Shown: positions 18,218 to 26,980, counted from the first letter of the stretch. The stretch: DNA of 64,000 nucleotides from Paucibacter aquatile (GCF_002885975.1 NZ_POSP01000003.1:1178001-1242000); one strand, 5' to 3'. The notes: generated by a model not told the origin, from the sequence alone. Translations and numbers: made by a program.

Positions 18218-19654
18218 TCACCAATGAGGGTGGTCAGACAAGGCCGCCCAGTGCTGACGCGCCGCCACCAGCACCGCATCCAGGCGTCGATCGGCCTGGG
18301 CCGCGGCGGCATCAATGTTGAAATGCGCCGCCAGCGTGCCGGCGTCGATACGGCCGCGCAAGCGCACATCCTCCTGGCATCGAGATTGCGCCAGGGCCAA
18401 CAGCCCGTCGCCACCGGGCGCCACCTGGTGGCACAGCTGCTCCACCAAGCGGTGTGCGGGCTCGCGACCCATCACAGGAATCAAGCACAGCGTCAACGCT
18501 TCGGCGAACACCAGCTCCTGCTGCGCCTCGATCTGCTCCCGCATGCGGCCAGGAAAGACGCGCAATCCTTGCGCGCCCTGAGCCAAGGCTCGGGTGGCGC
18601 CATGCGCATGCAGAAGCAGGCCGCTCATCTCGGCCAGCTCCGCATGCCAGCCGCCCAGACCGCGCTCCAACTCCTGCGGCATGCTGGCCAGCAGGCCGGC
18701 CACGCGCTGGGGCGCGCGCTCGGCTGCGGCCAGGGCACGCAGCAAGGCCACGGGGTTGTTCTTGTGCGGCATGACGCTGCTGGCGCTGCGCTTGAAGCCG
18801 CGGCCAGGCTCGCTGGCATTGGCTGTGGCCGGGCTGCCAGGTTCCGGCTGACGCTCGGCCATCTCGGCAATCTCCGGCTGGCACAGCCAGGCCAGATCGC
18901 GCGCCAGCTTGCCCAGGGCCCCGCACAGAATGCCCAGCTCCGCGCCCAGGCGCACCATGCGGTCCCGCTGGGTGTGCCAGGGCATGGCCGCCTGTGGCAG
19001 CTTGAGCTCGGCCGCGAGCGCGGCGCTCACCGCCTCGGCCTGATCGCCCAACATGCCCAGGGTGCCTACCGCGCCGCCGTACTGCAGCTGCAAGGCAGCA
19101 TCGGCCGTCTCACGCAAGGCCTGGGCGCTGCGCAGCAGGGGTTGTATCCAGTTGAGCAAGCGATGGCGCAGGCTGCTGACCTGGGCCGGCTGCATCAAGG
19201 TGCGCGCCAGCACTGGCACGGCCGGGTGCGCCTCGGCCAGATCCAGCAAATGGCCGAGCAGCTGCAGCAGATCGTCTTCGATCAGCCCCAGGCTGCGGCG
19301 CAGCAGCAAGGCCATGGCGCTGTCCACCATGTCCTGGCTGGTACTGCCCCAGTGCACATAGCCGGCGGCCACGGGGTCGAACAAGCCCACGGTTTCCGCC
19401 AGCTTCTGCACCACAGGCAGGGCCAGGCTGCCCGCTGGCACGCTGGCCTGGATCAGGGCCGGCACGTCATACAACTCGACCCGGCAGAGGCTGGCTATCG
19501 CCTGCGCCGCCGGCAAGGGAATGACGCCGCAGCGCCCCTGCGCGCGCGCGAGGGCCGCCTCGAAATCCATCAATCGCTGCACCACGCTGGCCGGCTCCAA
19601 CAGAGCCAGCATCTCAGGGGTGGACAAAAAGCCTTCAAACACCAAGACCGACAT
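18218..19654 (-). CDS. pcaB: 3-carboxy-cis,cis-muconate cycloisomerase-type lyase
   Basis: Fumarase/aspartase-superfamily enzyme of 478 residues matching PcaB, the protocatechuate-branch cycloisomerase of the beta-ketoadipate pathway. Blocks include HWGSTSQDMVDSAM (about residue 103, substrate-binding region), QYGGAVGTLG and the superfamily signature SSVMPHKNNPV (about residue 290). The C-terminal EAALARAQ-type start and the late ALxHFNID segment fit PcaB better than adenylosuccinate lyase. No other pca gene is nearby, so the gene is separated from its pathway. Function within the superfamily is fairly sure but substrate specificity is inferred. Confidence 0.88.
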   Translation of the reverse strand: MSVLVFEGFLSTPEMLALLEPASVVQRLMDFEAALARAQGRCGVIPLPAAQAIASLCRVELYDVPALIQASVPAGSLALPVVQKLAETVGLFDPVAAGYVHWGSTSQDMVDSAMALLLRRSLGLIEDDLLQLLGHLLDLAEAHPAVPVLARTLMQPAQVSSLRHRLLNWIQPLLRSAQALRETADAALQLQYGGAVGTLGMLGDQAEAVSAALAAELKLPQAAMPWHTQRDRMVRLGAELGILCGALGKLARDLAWLCQPEIAEMAERQPEPGSPATANASEPGRGFKRSASSVMPHKNNPVALLRALAAAERAPQRVAGLLASMPQELERGLGGWHAELAEMSGLLLHAHGATRALAQGAQGLRVFPGRMREQIEAQQELVFAEALTLCLIPVMGREPAHRLVEQLCHQVAPGGDGLLALAQSRCQEDVRLRGRIDAGTLAAHFNIDAAAAQADRRLDAVLVAARQHWAALSDHPHW

Positions 19655-19715
19655 CGACTACAAGCCCGGAAGGATTTTTGTGTGGCCGCATCGTAGCCAG
19701 GGCCCCAAAAGAAAA

Positions 19716-19753
19716 CAGCTCCTGCAAACCCGCAGCGGGTTTGTCAGGAGCTG
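19716..19753 (-). terminator. Intrinsic terminator after sapC
   Basis: A long hairpin: CAGCTCCTG pairs with CAGGAGCTG and CAAACCC with GGGTTTG, with one unpaired base. On the minus strand it is followed by TTTTCTTTT, as expected for a Rho-independent terminator of the CBS-protein/sapC transcript. Confidence 0.88.
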
Positions 19754-19810
19754 CAGCGGCGGCCAGTCAGTGCAGGCTGGCCGTCAGGCCGATCGAAGAC
19801 CTTGAAGGTC

Positions 19811-20560
19811 TCAGGCGGCGGCGCTGGTGTGCTGAACCGCCAGGCGGCTCATATTGCCCATGGAGACGCGGTGCATCTCCAGCAGGGCCAGCAGGCCGTT
19901 GCGGTGCAGTTGCACGACCTTGTCATCGGGCAACTCAGCCAGCTTTTGCTCGTCCACGGCCATGAAGCCTTCAACATCCAGCTTTTCGCCATTGCCCAGG
20001 GTGGCTTCGAAGCGCATGTCGCGCAACAGGTCCAGCTCCACCAAGTGGGCGCAGATGGCGCGGGTGCGCTCGGACTCTTGCTCGAAGCTTTCCAGGAAGT
20101 TCTTGGCGTTCAGCAGGAACTCGGTCGGCTGGCCGTCTTCGGCAAACAGGGAGTTGCCTTCAGTCTCGGAGAAACCGGGCCATTCGCTGTCAAAGCACAG
20201 GGCGATCTGCTCTTCGTTCTGGTCCAGACGGGCCATGGCGAAGGGGTAGCGGCGCAGGAAGGCCGGCACGTAGTTGCCGGTCCACTTGCCGTCCTTGATG
20301 AACAGATTGGTGGCGGGCTTCAGGCCCAGCACGGCCAGCGGCGCCACGGCTTGCTTGGAGCCGTCGGTCGGGGTTTCGCCGACGCGCACGAACACGATCG
20401 GGTATTCCTTGCAGGCTTCGGCGAACTCGACCGCTGCCAGGAACAGCGAGTTCTGGCCGACCACGCGCTCCACGGTCGACAGGTCCGTCTTCAGACGCAG
20501 CTTCTTGTGGGCCTCGCGGTCCAGGGGCACCAGATTCCCATACAGCGGGGGTGTACTCAT
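19811..20560 (-). CDS. SapC-family protein
   Basis: A 249-residue protein of the SapC family (named after a Campylobacter S-layer locus; the molecular role is not established). It shows the family start YGNLVPLDREAHKKLRL and core blocks EFAEACKEYPIVFVR, VPAFLRRYPFAMA and FLLNAKNFLESFEQE. No signal peptide or membrane segment is visible, so a cytoplasmic location is likely. The ATG follows the TAA of the CBS membrane protein with no gap (TAA-ATG), showing tight coupling. A strong terminator closes the pair. Confidence 0.85.
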   Translation of the reverse strand: MSTPPLYGNLVPLDREAHKKLRLKTDLSTVERVVGQNSLFLAAVEFAEACKEYPIVFVRVGETPTDGSKQAVAPLAVLGLKPATNLFIKDGKWTGNYVPAFLRRYPFAMARLDQNEEQIALCFDSEWPGFSETEGNSLFAEDGQPTEFLLNAKNFLESFEQESERTRAICAHLVELDLLRDMRFEATLGNGEKLDVEGFMAVDEQKLAELPDDKVVQLHRNGLLALLEMHRVSMGNMSRLAVQHTSAAA

Positions 20561-21859
20561 TTACTCTTCTCCATCTACTGCCAGTCGACTGACCAGCACT
20601 TTGTCCACACGCTTGCCATCGAGGTCCACGACCTCGAATCTCCAGGCGTTCCACTCCACCACATCGGCCGTGCGCGGCAAGCGCCCCAGCAACAGCATGA
20701 TCATGCCGGCCAGGGTGTTGTAGCGCCCACGGTCTTCTTCGGGCAGTTCCTTGAGCTCCAGGCGGTCTTTCAGCTCGGGCACGGGGATCAGGCCATCAAG
20801 CAGCCAGCTCCCGTCCTCGCGTTGCACCGCCCAGGCATCACCATCACCGGGCGCATTGAACTCGCCCGCGATCGCTTCCAGCACGTCGCGCACAGAGATC
20901 ACGCCCTGCACCTCGCCGTATTCATCCACCACAAACACCAGGGGCGCGTCCGAGGCCCGGAAGTGCTCCAGCAACTCCATGCCCGAGAGCGTCTCCGGCA
21001 CAAACACCGGCTGCTCCAGGTCCTGCACCAGGGCCAGCTCTTCGCCGCTGAGGGCACGCTGCAGCAGCGCCTGGGCCGACACCACGCCCAGCACCTCGCT
21101 GAGGTCGCCACGGCAGACCGGGTAGCGGCTGTAGCCATGAGCGCGCAGCACGGCCAGCACCTGCTCGGGCGAATCGTCGGCGTCAAGCCAGGCGATCTCG
21201 GCGCGCGGAATCATCATCGAGCCGATCTCGCGCTCATCCAGGCGGAAGACATTGCGCACCATCTGGTGCTCATGCTCCTCAATCACGCCGGCGTCCAGAC
21301 CCTCTTCCAGGCTGGCGGCAATTTCCTCTTCGGTCACCCCGCGCTGGGCGCGGCCGCGCAGGCCGATCAGCCCCAAGGTGGTTTCGGTGAAAAAGGTCAG
21401 CAAACGCACCAGCGGCTGCACCGTCAGCGACAGCAGGTTCATGGGCGGCGCGACCAGGCGAGCCACCGTCTCAGGGTAGATCTGACCGATACGCTTGGGC
21501 ACCAGTTCGCCGAACACAATGGTCAGCACGGTCAGGATCACCACCACCAGGCCGGTGGCTGACAACTCTGCCGCACGCTGGGGCAACTCGAATGTGGCAA
21601 TCAACCAGGCCGACAAGGGGCCAGAAAAAGCCGCTTCACCGACGATACCGTTGAGCACACCGATCGAGGTGATACCGATCTGAACGGTGGACAGGAACTT
21701 GGTCGGGTTGTCATGCAAGTCCATGGCCGCTTGCGCGCCACCCTCGCCGCTTTCGACCATCACTTGCAAACGCGCCTTGCGGCTGGCCGTCAAAGCCATC
21801 TCCGACATCGCAAACAAGCCGTTGAGCAGAATCAGAAAGAGAACGAGCGCGGTATCCAT
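20561..21859 (-). CDS. CNNM/CBS-domain membrane protein (HlyC/CorC family)
   Basis: Inner-membrane protein of 432 residues. The N-terminal CNNM domain has about four membrane segments (LVLFLILLNGLFAMSEMAL first, and VVILTVLTIVFGELVPKRIG). Two CBS motifs follow (MIPRAEIAWLDADD and DAPLVFVVDEYGEVQGVISV), then a CorC_HlyC domain ending VVDLDGKRVDKVL. Relatives are linked to magnesium/cobalt efflux, although older annotations say hemolysin. The ATG at MDTALVL was chosen because the open frame upstream runs antisense through apaH and lacks family sequence. It is followed without a gap by sapC. Confidence 0.93.
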   Translation of the reverse strand: MDTALVLFLILLNGLFAMSEMALTASRKARLQVMVESGEGGAQAAMDLHDNPTKFLSTVQIGITSIGVLNGIVGEAAFSGPLSAWLIATFELPQRAAELSATGLVVVILTVLTIVFGELVPKRIGQIYPETVARLVAPPMNLLSLTVQPLVRLLTFFTETTLGLIGLRGRAQRGVTEEEIAASLEEGLDAGVIEEHEHQMVRNVFRLDEREIGSMMIPRAEIAWLDADDSPEQVLAVLRAHGYSRYPVCRGDLSEVLGVVSAQALLQRALSGEELALVQDLEQPVFVPETLSGMELLEHFRASDAPLVFVVDEYGEVQGVISVRDVLEAIAGEFNAPGDGDAWAVQREDGSWLLDGLIPVPELKDRLELKELPEEDRGRYNTLAGMIMLLLGRLPRTADVVEWNAWRFEVVDLDGKRVDKVLVSRLAVDGEE

Positions 21860-21964
21860 TGAAGGCGCTGCAACCAAGGGTCTACCCTGATTCGAGCGCG
21901 GGCGATTGCAAGAGGCCGCAAGCGTAGCAGAAGCGTTTGACAGCGAAGGCAGCACAATCCCGCA

Positions 21965-22789
21965 ATGAACTACCTCATTGGAGACCTGCAGGGCTGTTGC
22001 GACGCGCTCGAGCGCCTGCTGAAGACGATCGATTTCTCGCCCTCGCGCGACCAACTCTACTTTCTCGGCGACCTGGTCAACCGCGGCCCGGCCTCGCTGA
22101 GAACCCTGCGCCGCCTCAGCGGCCTGGGGGCTGCGGCCACCTGCTTGCTGGGCAACCATGACCTGCACCTGCTGGCCGTGGCGCATGGTGCGCGCAAGGT
22201 CTCCAAGGGCGACACTCTGAACGACATCCTCGACGCCCCCGACCGCCCTGCCCTGCTCGACTGGCTGCGCCAGCAGCGCCTGGCGGTGCAGGCCCAGGGT
22301 TGGCTGATGGTGCATGCCGGCGTGCTGCCCGACTGGAGCGTGGCCCAAACCCTGAGCCTGGCCGCCGAGGTGGAAGCCCTGCTGCGCGGCCCGGACCTGG
22401 CCGAGTTCCTGCCGCAGATGTACGGCAACGAGCCCGACCGCTGGAGTGAGGACCTGCTCGGCCCCGAACGCCTGCGCCTCATCATCAACGCCCTGACCCG
22501 ACTGCGCTTTTGCGACGCCGAGGGCCGCATGGACCTCAAGACCAAGGGCGACAGCGCCAGCGCCCCGCCCGGCTGGCTGCCCTGGTTCGACGCCCCGGGC
22601 CGCCGCAGCGCTGGCCAGCCCATCGCCTTTGGCCACTGGTCCACCCTGGGCCTGCTGCAACGCCCTGATCTGCTGGCCCTGGACACCGGCTGCATCTGGG
22701 GCGGCCAACTCAGCGCCGCCCGTGTCGAACATGGCCGCTGCCTGGAACTGATCCAAGTGCAATGCGAGCAGGCTCAGAAGCCGGGCTGA
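21965..22789 (+). CDS. apaH: Symmetrical bis(5'-nucleosyl)-tetraphosphatase
   Basis: Metallophosphoesterase that splits Ap4A into two ADP and can also decap Np4-RNA. The 274 residues show the full calcineurin-type set: IGDLQGC (about residue 5), FLGDLVNRGP (about 37), LGNHDLHLLA (about 63) and VHAGVLPDW (about 115). The C-terminal FGHWSTLGLL and DTGCIWGGQLSA blocks identify ApaH within the superfamily. It is monocistronic, divergent from the CBS membrane protein across 105 bp, and followed by tRNA-Ser. Confidence 0.96.
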   Translation: MNYLIGDLQGCCDALERLLKTIDFSPSRDQLYFLGDLVNRGPASLRTLRRLSGLGAAATCLLGNHDLHLLAVAHGARKVSKGDTLNDILDAPDRPALLDWLRQQRLAVQAQGWLMVHAGVLPDWSVAQTLSLAAEVEALLRGPDLAEFLPQMYGNEPDRWSEDLLGPERLRLIINALTRLRFCDAEGRMDLKTKGDSASAPPGWLPWFDAPGRRSAGQPIAFGHWSTLGLLQRPDLLALDTGCIWGGQLSAARVEHGRCLELIQVQCEQAQKPG

Positions 22790-22843
22790 TCCCGACATTG
22801 CAGCTAGAATGCGAGTCCGCCGCAACACCCGCACAAAAATCCT

Positions 22844-22933
22844 GGAAGCTTGGCCGAGCGGTTTAAGGCACCGGTCTTGAAAACCGGCGAGGGTTTATCC
22901 CCTCCGTGAGTTCGAATCTCACAGCTTCCGCCA
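22844..22933 (+). tRNA. tRNA-Ser (anticodon UGA)
   Basis: Class II tRNA of 90 nt with encoded CCA. The acceptor stem GGAAGCT pairs with AGCTTCC and the discriminator is G. The anticodon stem-loop CCGGTCTTGAAAACCGG presents TGA. A long variable arm (GAGGGTTTATCCCCTC) and a T-arm containing GTTCGAATC are present. It reads UCA and, by wobble, other UCN codons. Confidence 0.98.
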
Positions 22934-22988
22934 ATTAAAAAGGCCTGCTTGAAGAAGCATGCGACTTGAAACATTGGATTGCACCAAG

Positions 22989-23031
22989 TGCAAGCCTTAA
23001 GTTCACTTCACAGATGCAAGCCTTATGTTCA
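22989..23031. repeat. Short direct repeat downstream of tRNA-Ser
   Basis: TGCAAGCCTTAAGTTCA and TGCAAGCCTTATGTTCA occur 26 bp apart with one mismatch, between the tRNA and its terminator. The role is unknown; such repeats can be remains of tRNA-targeted integration or replication slippage. Confidence 0.6.
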
Positions 23032-23057
23032 ACAGCCCCGTCAGGGGCTGTTTTTTT
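23031..23057 (+). terminator. Intrinsic terminator of tRNA-Ser
   Basis: AACAGCCCC and GGGGCTGTT form a strong stem around a GTCA loop and are followed by seven T residues. Confidence 0.93.
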
Positions 23058-23490
23058 GGTTGCCAGAAGCAGTCGCGAGCGCCGCTTTTCGCAGGATTGA
23101 AGCTCTATATCCGCGGCGCCACTGCCAGAGCCTTTGAAGTAGGCCCCGGTCGGCTTCGAGCCAATACATCGGCCCTAGCTTGACGCCGTCGCCTCACTGT
23201 AAATGGCCGACTACCCAGGGCATTTCGCTTTAGGCCTCGCGCCCAGCATGGTCCAGCACGATGCCTTGCAACTAGCGCCACGCCTTCCCCACGACCTAGC
23301 CTAGATCTACGAAGCCTTACGAGCCGCGGCGACATCTGAAGAAAATCCGGACGCTCATGGACACAAGCTTCGCCCTTCGTAGAGTCGAACGCGCTTGACA
23401 CGGCATTCAAGTGTGCAGCCAGACCGAATAGCCGCTATGCAGCGGTTGCAGCCGGTCGCGGCCTGCGTGCCTACGACAGCAAAGTGCCTA
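23058..23490. other. Gene-poor stretch between tRNA-Ser and the insertion sequence
   Basis: No recognisable gene. A minus-strand open frame of 101 codons (23105-23410) has no signal, domain or family feature and I would not call it. Base composition is less GC-rich than the flanks and the frames are broken, which suits decayed or acquired DNA. It is bounded on the right by the IS left end. Confidence 0.45.
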
Positions 23491-25096
23491 TTCTGTTGAA
23501 AAAGTCGCTGATCGGCTCGAAGGCGACGTTGCGGAAGGGAAGGCGAAGGCGCTCAACTCACCTTTTCTTCGTCTGAACCAGGTCTTTCGACCCGGTTTTG
23601 AGGTTAATCGATGGGGTTTCGCCTCAAGCGGGCGTAGCTGTGCCTTGAGTTGGTGGACCTTGCGGCACCCGCATCGCCAAACGACGCAGGTTTTGTACTG
23701 CCGCAGCCATCGTGAACTCGTCCATCGCGCCACTAAGTCCTCGCAGGCGCAAGCGATCCAGCCGCAGGATTCGCTTCAGGTGGGCAAACAGCATTTCCAC
23801 CTTCTTGCGTTGGCAACGTGAGCGCTCGTACTGTTCGGTGGTGGCAATCTTGCGCCCTACGTCCCGTGCGGCTTCGTGAACGCTGCGAACGATCTTGCGC
23901 ATAGGGGTGGTGGGGCAGCAGCGCTGCTTCTCGGGGCAGTTGGCGCAATCTTGTTGGCTCGCACGGTAAATCACAGTGTCGGCCTTGGTGATGTGACTGC
24001 GCTCAATCTTGAAGACTCGCCACTGGCTGCGCAGCGGGCGACCTTGTGGGCAGGTGTATTCCTTGGCCTGCTCGTCCCAAGTGAACTCGTTGCTTGAGAG
24101 CGTGCCGTCATCGCGCTGCGTGCGATCCCAGACGGGCACATGGGGTTCGATGCCCTTTTCGTCCACCATCCAACTCAGCATGGGCGCCGTGCCGTAGGCC
24201 GTGTCGCCGATCAACCGCTCGGGCTTGAGGCCGAACTGCTCCTGCACTCGATCAACCATCAGTTTGGTCGACTCGACCTCGGCGGTGCGGTGGGCCGGCG
24301 TGGCCTGGACATCCATGATCACGCCATGCTCGGCATCGATGAGGTAATTCGTCGAGTAGGCGAAGAACGCGGGGCCGCCCGTCGCCGCCGTCCAACTTGC
24401 TTGTGGGTCGGTCAGCGAAATCTTCTTGGCTAGGACCTTGCCAAGGGCTTCGGCATCTAATCCTTCCAGGTACTCGCGCACGGCGCGTGTGCTCAGTGCT
24501 GGATCTTTCCAGTCAACCGACTCGGTGCCAGCCACACCACGCTGGCTGCTGGCATCGGCCTCCACGATGCTGGCATCTACTGCAAAGCCCTCAGCCTTGA
24601 CGAGGCCGGCTGCCATACAGCGACGCACGACCTCATCGAACAACCAACGGAACACGCCGCTGTCACGGAAGCGCCCATGGCGATTCTTCGAGAAAGTGGA
24701 GTGATCGGGTACGGCGTCTTCCAGGCTCAGTCGGCAGAACCAACGGTAGGCCAAGTTCAAGTGCAACTCCTCGCACAGGCGGCGCTCGGAGCGGATGCCA
24801 TAGCAGTACCCGACGACCAACATGCGCAGCATCAACTCAGGGTCGATGGACGGGCGGCCGATCTGGCTGTAATGCTCGGCCAGGTGCTCACGCAGGCCAG
24901 CGAAGTCAAGGCAGCGATCAATGCCGCGCAGCAGATGATTCTGGGGAATGTGGTCTTCGAGGTTGAACGAATAGAACAACCGATCTTGCCCGCTCGCTTG
25001 TCGTCCCATCATCTCGGCGCCCTCCAAGATTCGACCGGCTAACACTCAAATTGTACGGTGCACAAGCGGGTCGAGGTAGGGACTTTTTCAACAGAA
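23491..25096 (-). mobile_element. IS1182-family insertion sequence, complete
   Basis: About 1.6 kb bounded by perfect 16-bp inverted repeats: TTCTGTTGAAAAAGTC on the left and its reverse complement on the right. TA lies outside each end, so it may belong to the repeats or be a two-base target copy; no longer target duplication is visible. One intact transposase gene fills the element on the minus strand. It sits between a decayed stretch and the first gene of the denitrification cluster. Confidence 0.92.
23624..25012 (-). CDS. IS1182-family DDE transposase
   Basis: Transposase of 462 residues that cuts and moves its own element. The N-terminal DUF772-type domain contains HIPQNHLLRGIDRCLDF, VVGYCYGIRSERRLCEEL and PDHSTFSKNRHGRF. 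The DDE catalytic domain has AVDASIVEADAS (first Asp), GDTAYGTAPML (second Asp) and RKKVEMLFAHLKRILRLDRL (Glu). A Cys segment (DCANCPEKQRCC) between them is usual for this family. The start at MMGRQASGQDRLF matches relatives; the frame opens 11 codons earlier. It has no frameshift or stop, so the element may still be active. Confidence 0.93.
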   Translation of the reverse strand: MMGRQASGQDRLFYSFNLEDHIPQNHLLRGIDRCLDFAGLREHLAEHYSQIGRPSIDPELMLRMLVVGYCYGIRSERRLCEELHLNLAYRWFCRLSLEDAVPDHSTFSKNRHGRFRDSGVFRWLFDEVVRRCMAAGLVKAEGFAVDASIVEADASSQRGVAGTESVDWKDPALSTRAVREYLEGLDAEALGKVLAKKISLTDPQASWTAATGGPAFFAYSTNYLIDAEHGVIMDVQATPAHRTAEVESTKLMVDRVQEQFGLKPERLIGDTAYGTAPMLSWMVDEKGIEPHVPVWDRTQRDDGTLSSNEFTWDEQAKEYTCPQGRPLRSQWRVFKIERSHITKADTVIYRASQQDCANCPEKQRCCPTTPMRKIVRSVHEAARDVGRKIATTEQYERSRCQRKKVEMLFAHLKRILRLDRLRLRGLSGAMDEFTMAAAVQNLRRLAMRVPQGPPTQGTATPA

Positions 25097-25401
25097 TATG
25101 CCCATTGCTGCCCCACGATTGCCAAATCCGACCAACTGCGATCAACCCGAAGCGAACCTCGCGGCGCCAGCCTTCACCCCCCCCGACTCATCGGGCTCTC
25201 CGCTGCCCGATGAGATGCAGCAGGCACTGGGAATGTATGCATACCGGGGTGGGTGCGTACTCAGCCTCGGCTGGGGCATTGAGTTGAAAAGCCCAACTCG
25301 TCAGCTCTGGGAGAAACGGCTTCTTGCAACGGCGATGGAGGTGGAACCGCGAGGCATGACACCCAAGATGCCCGTTGATCAAGGGGCAATGCGCAGACCA
25401 G
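25097..25401. other. Non-coding spacer between the IS and nosX
   Basis: No supported gene or RNA. A plus-strand open frame starting here runs into antisense nosX without family features, and no clear hairpin with a T-run was found for nosX termination. Confidence 0.45.
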
Positions 25402-26448
25402 CTAGCCCCAAGGACGCAGGGCTCGCTGCATGTCCGACGTGGCCCACACGGTTTGGTCGGGGTAGACCAGCAAGGCCTGCAATTCAGGAGTGCGCCCCAG
25501 ATACTCGCGGCTGTAGCCGTGCCCGCCCAGCATGAAAGCCGCACCGAGGCCGTTGACCAGGTCCACATCGCGCGCCCACAAGCTGACCCCACAAGCGCCT
25601 TGGCTGGGGCGGCCGGAGCGGGGGCTGAGAATATGGTGCTGGCGCTGCCCGTCCGCGATGAAGTAGCGCTCGTAGTCGCCACTGGCCGCCAGCACGCCCT
25701 GACCTTGCAGATCGAGCACGCCGAGCACTTGCTGCGGCCGCCGCGGGTCTCGCAAGCCGACCCGCCAAGGGCGACCCTGGTTGCGGCCGCGGTAGAGCAC
25801 ATCGCCGCCGCCATTGATCAAGGCGTTCGCCACGCCCCAGTCTTGCAGGCGGCGCATGCCGGCCGCCAAGATCGGCAGCTTGGCCACACCGCCCAGATCC
25901 AGCGCCATGCCGGGCCGCAGCAAATGGGCACGGCCTGCAGCAGGATCCAGGCGCAGGCCAGCAGCATCCACCAAGCTGCGCTCGTGCGACAAGATGGCCT
26001 CACTCGGCACCGCCCCATGCTGACCGGGTTCGAAGCGCCAGCTCTTGAGCGCGCCAACGGTCATGTCGAACCAGCCCTCGGTGCGCCGATGCAGCGCAAG
26101 GCCGGTCTGGAGCACGGCCATCAGCTCGCCGGGCACCGCCACGGCGCTGCGCCCGGCGGCCTGGTTGATGCGGCTGAGCGCGCTCTCGGGCTCGTAGCGG
26201 CTCATCATGGCGCTCAGCCGCGCCATCTCGCCGAAGGCGCTGTCCATGGCCTCGGCCAGGAAGACAGCCGAGCCGCCCTCGGCCACCATGTCCACCCGGG
26301 TTCCAAGCAGAGGGCGCGAATCGCGGCGCTGTGCGGCCATGGCTCGCGCCGGCTGTGGCAGGGCTGCCGCCGAGGCCAGCAGCGGCAAGGCCCAGGCCAA
26401 AGCGCTGCGCCGCGACAGGGCGGCGCCAGTGAGGGCCGGTCGCTTCAT
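25402..26448 (-). CDS. nosX: NosX: periplasmic FAD:protein FMN transferase (ApbE family)
   Basis: Transfers FMN covalently to a Thr/Ser of flavoproteins; in nos clusters its target is the FMN domain of NosR. The 348-residue protein begins with a Tat-like signal (LSRRSALAWALPLLASAAAL). ApbE blocks are MSRYEPESALSRIN (about residue 80), DLGGVAK (about 184), NALINGGGDVLYRG (about 210) and the metal-binding end HHILSPRSGRPSQG (about 268). The ATG at MKRPALTG was chosen because it starts the signal; it lies 10 bp after the upstream cytochrome gene in the same operon. The NosR SGAT flavinylation motif is encoded about 4 kb away. Confidence 0.94.
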   Translation of the reverse strand: MKRPALTGAALSRRSALAWALPLLASAAALPQPARAMAAQRRDSRPLLGTRVDMVAEGGSAVFLAEAMDSAFGEMARLSAMMSRYEPESALSRINQAAGRSAVAVPGELMAVLQTGLALHRRTEGWFDMTVGALKSWRFEPGQHGAVPSEAILSHERSLVDAAGLRLDPAAGRAHLLRPGMALDLGGVAKLPILAAGMRRLQDWGVANALINGGGDVLYRGRNQGRPWRVGLRDPRRPQQVLGVLDLQGQGVLAASGDYERYFIADGQRQHHILSPRSGRPSQGACGVSLWARDVDLVNGLGAAFMLGGHGYSREYLGRTPELQALLVYPDQTVWATSDMQRALRPWG

Positions 26449-26458
26449 GGTCGGATCC

Positions 26459-26863
26459 TCACTGGGACAAGGCCACCATGTGGTCGACCGCGGCCTTGAC
26501 GTCCTCATCGCTCAGCGAAGCGCCGCCGCCGCGGGCCGGCATCATGCCCTTGGCACCGGTGAAGCCTTCCAGCGCGTGCTTGTAGAGCAGCTCCTTGCCC
26601 TGGGCGATGCGCGGGCCCCAGTCGGCTTTGTCGCCGGGCTTGGGTGCACCGGCCACGCCGGCCGCATGGCACATGGCGCAGGTCTTGCCGTAAATGCTCT
26701 TGCCGACGGTGTTCTCGGCCACGGCAGGCGCACTGGGCACCGGTGCCGCCACGACGGCGGGCGCTGGCGCTGGCGTCGGCTCGGCGGCCTCTTTCTTGCC
26801 GCAGGCGCTCAGCAGCACGAGCAGTCCGGCCAGCGCCAGGGTGGTATTGACAAACTTGGACAT
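26459..26863 (-). CDS. Lipoprotein c-type cytochrome of the nos cluster
   Basis: Monoheme cytochrome c5-like protein of 134 residues. A lipoprotein signal ends in the lipobox LLSAC (Cys about residue 21). An Ala/Pro-rich tether of about 30 residues follows, then the heme domain with KTCAMCHAAG (heme-c CxxCH) and the distal Met segment KGMMPARGG. It probably sits in the periplasm anchored to the membrane and passes electrons to NosZ; this partner is inferred from location. The ATG at MSKFVNTT was chosen because it begins the signal; the longer frame crosses the regulatory region. Confidence 0.92.
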   Translation of the reverse strand: MSKFVNTTLALAGLLVLLSACGKKEAAEPTPAPAPAVVAAPVPSAPAVAENTVGKSIYGKTCAMCHAAGVAGAPKPGDKADWGPRIAQGKELLYKHALEGFTGAKGMMPARGGGASLSDEDVKAAVDHMVALSQ

Positions 26864-26980
26864 AACGAATCTTTCAGGTGGCACCAAAGCGGCGTTCTGC
26901 GCAGATTCTAGGAAGCGTGCTGCGCCGGGAGAAGGCCCGGCCAGCGATATCTGCAGCCAAGCCCGCTCTATTTGCTTTTC

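Noticed and set aside
21860..22834. N-terminal extension of the CBS membrane protein frame
   Set aside because: It runs antisense through apaH and lacks family sequence; the CNNM domain begins at the ATG at 21859.
23105..23410. Minus-strand open frame of 101 codons between the tRNA and the IS
   Set aside because: No domain, signal, ribosome site or neighbour context; it lies in a stretch that looks decayed.
22844..25096. Integrative element att sites flanking the IS region
   Set aside because: No copy of the tRNA 3' end, integrase or matching direct repeat is visible in the window, so an att site cannot be claimed.
25376..25383. TTGATCAA as an Fnr site before nosX
   Set aside because: The half-sites are not separated by six bases and it lies downstream of nosX, which is transcribed the other way.
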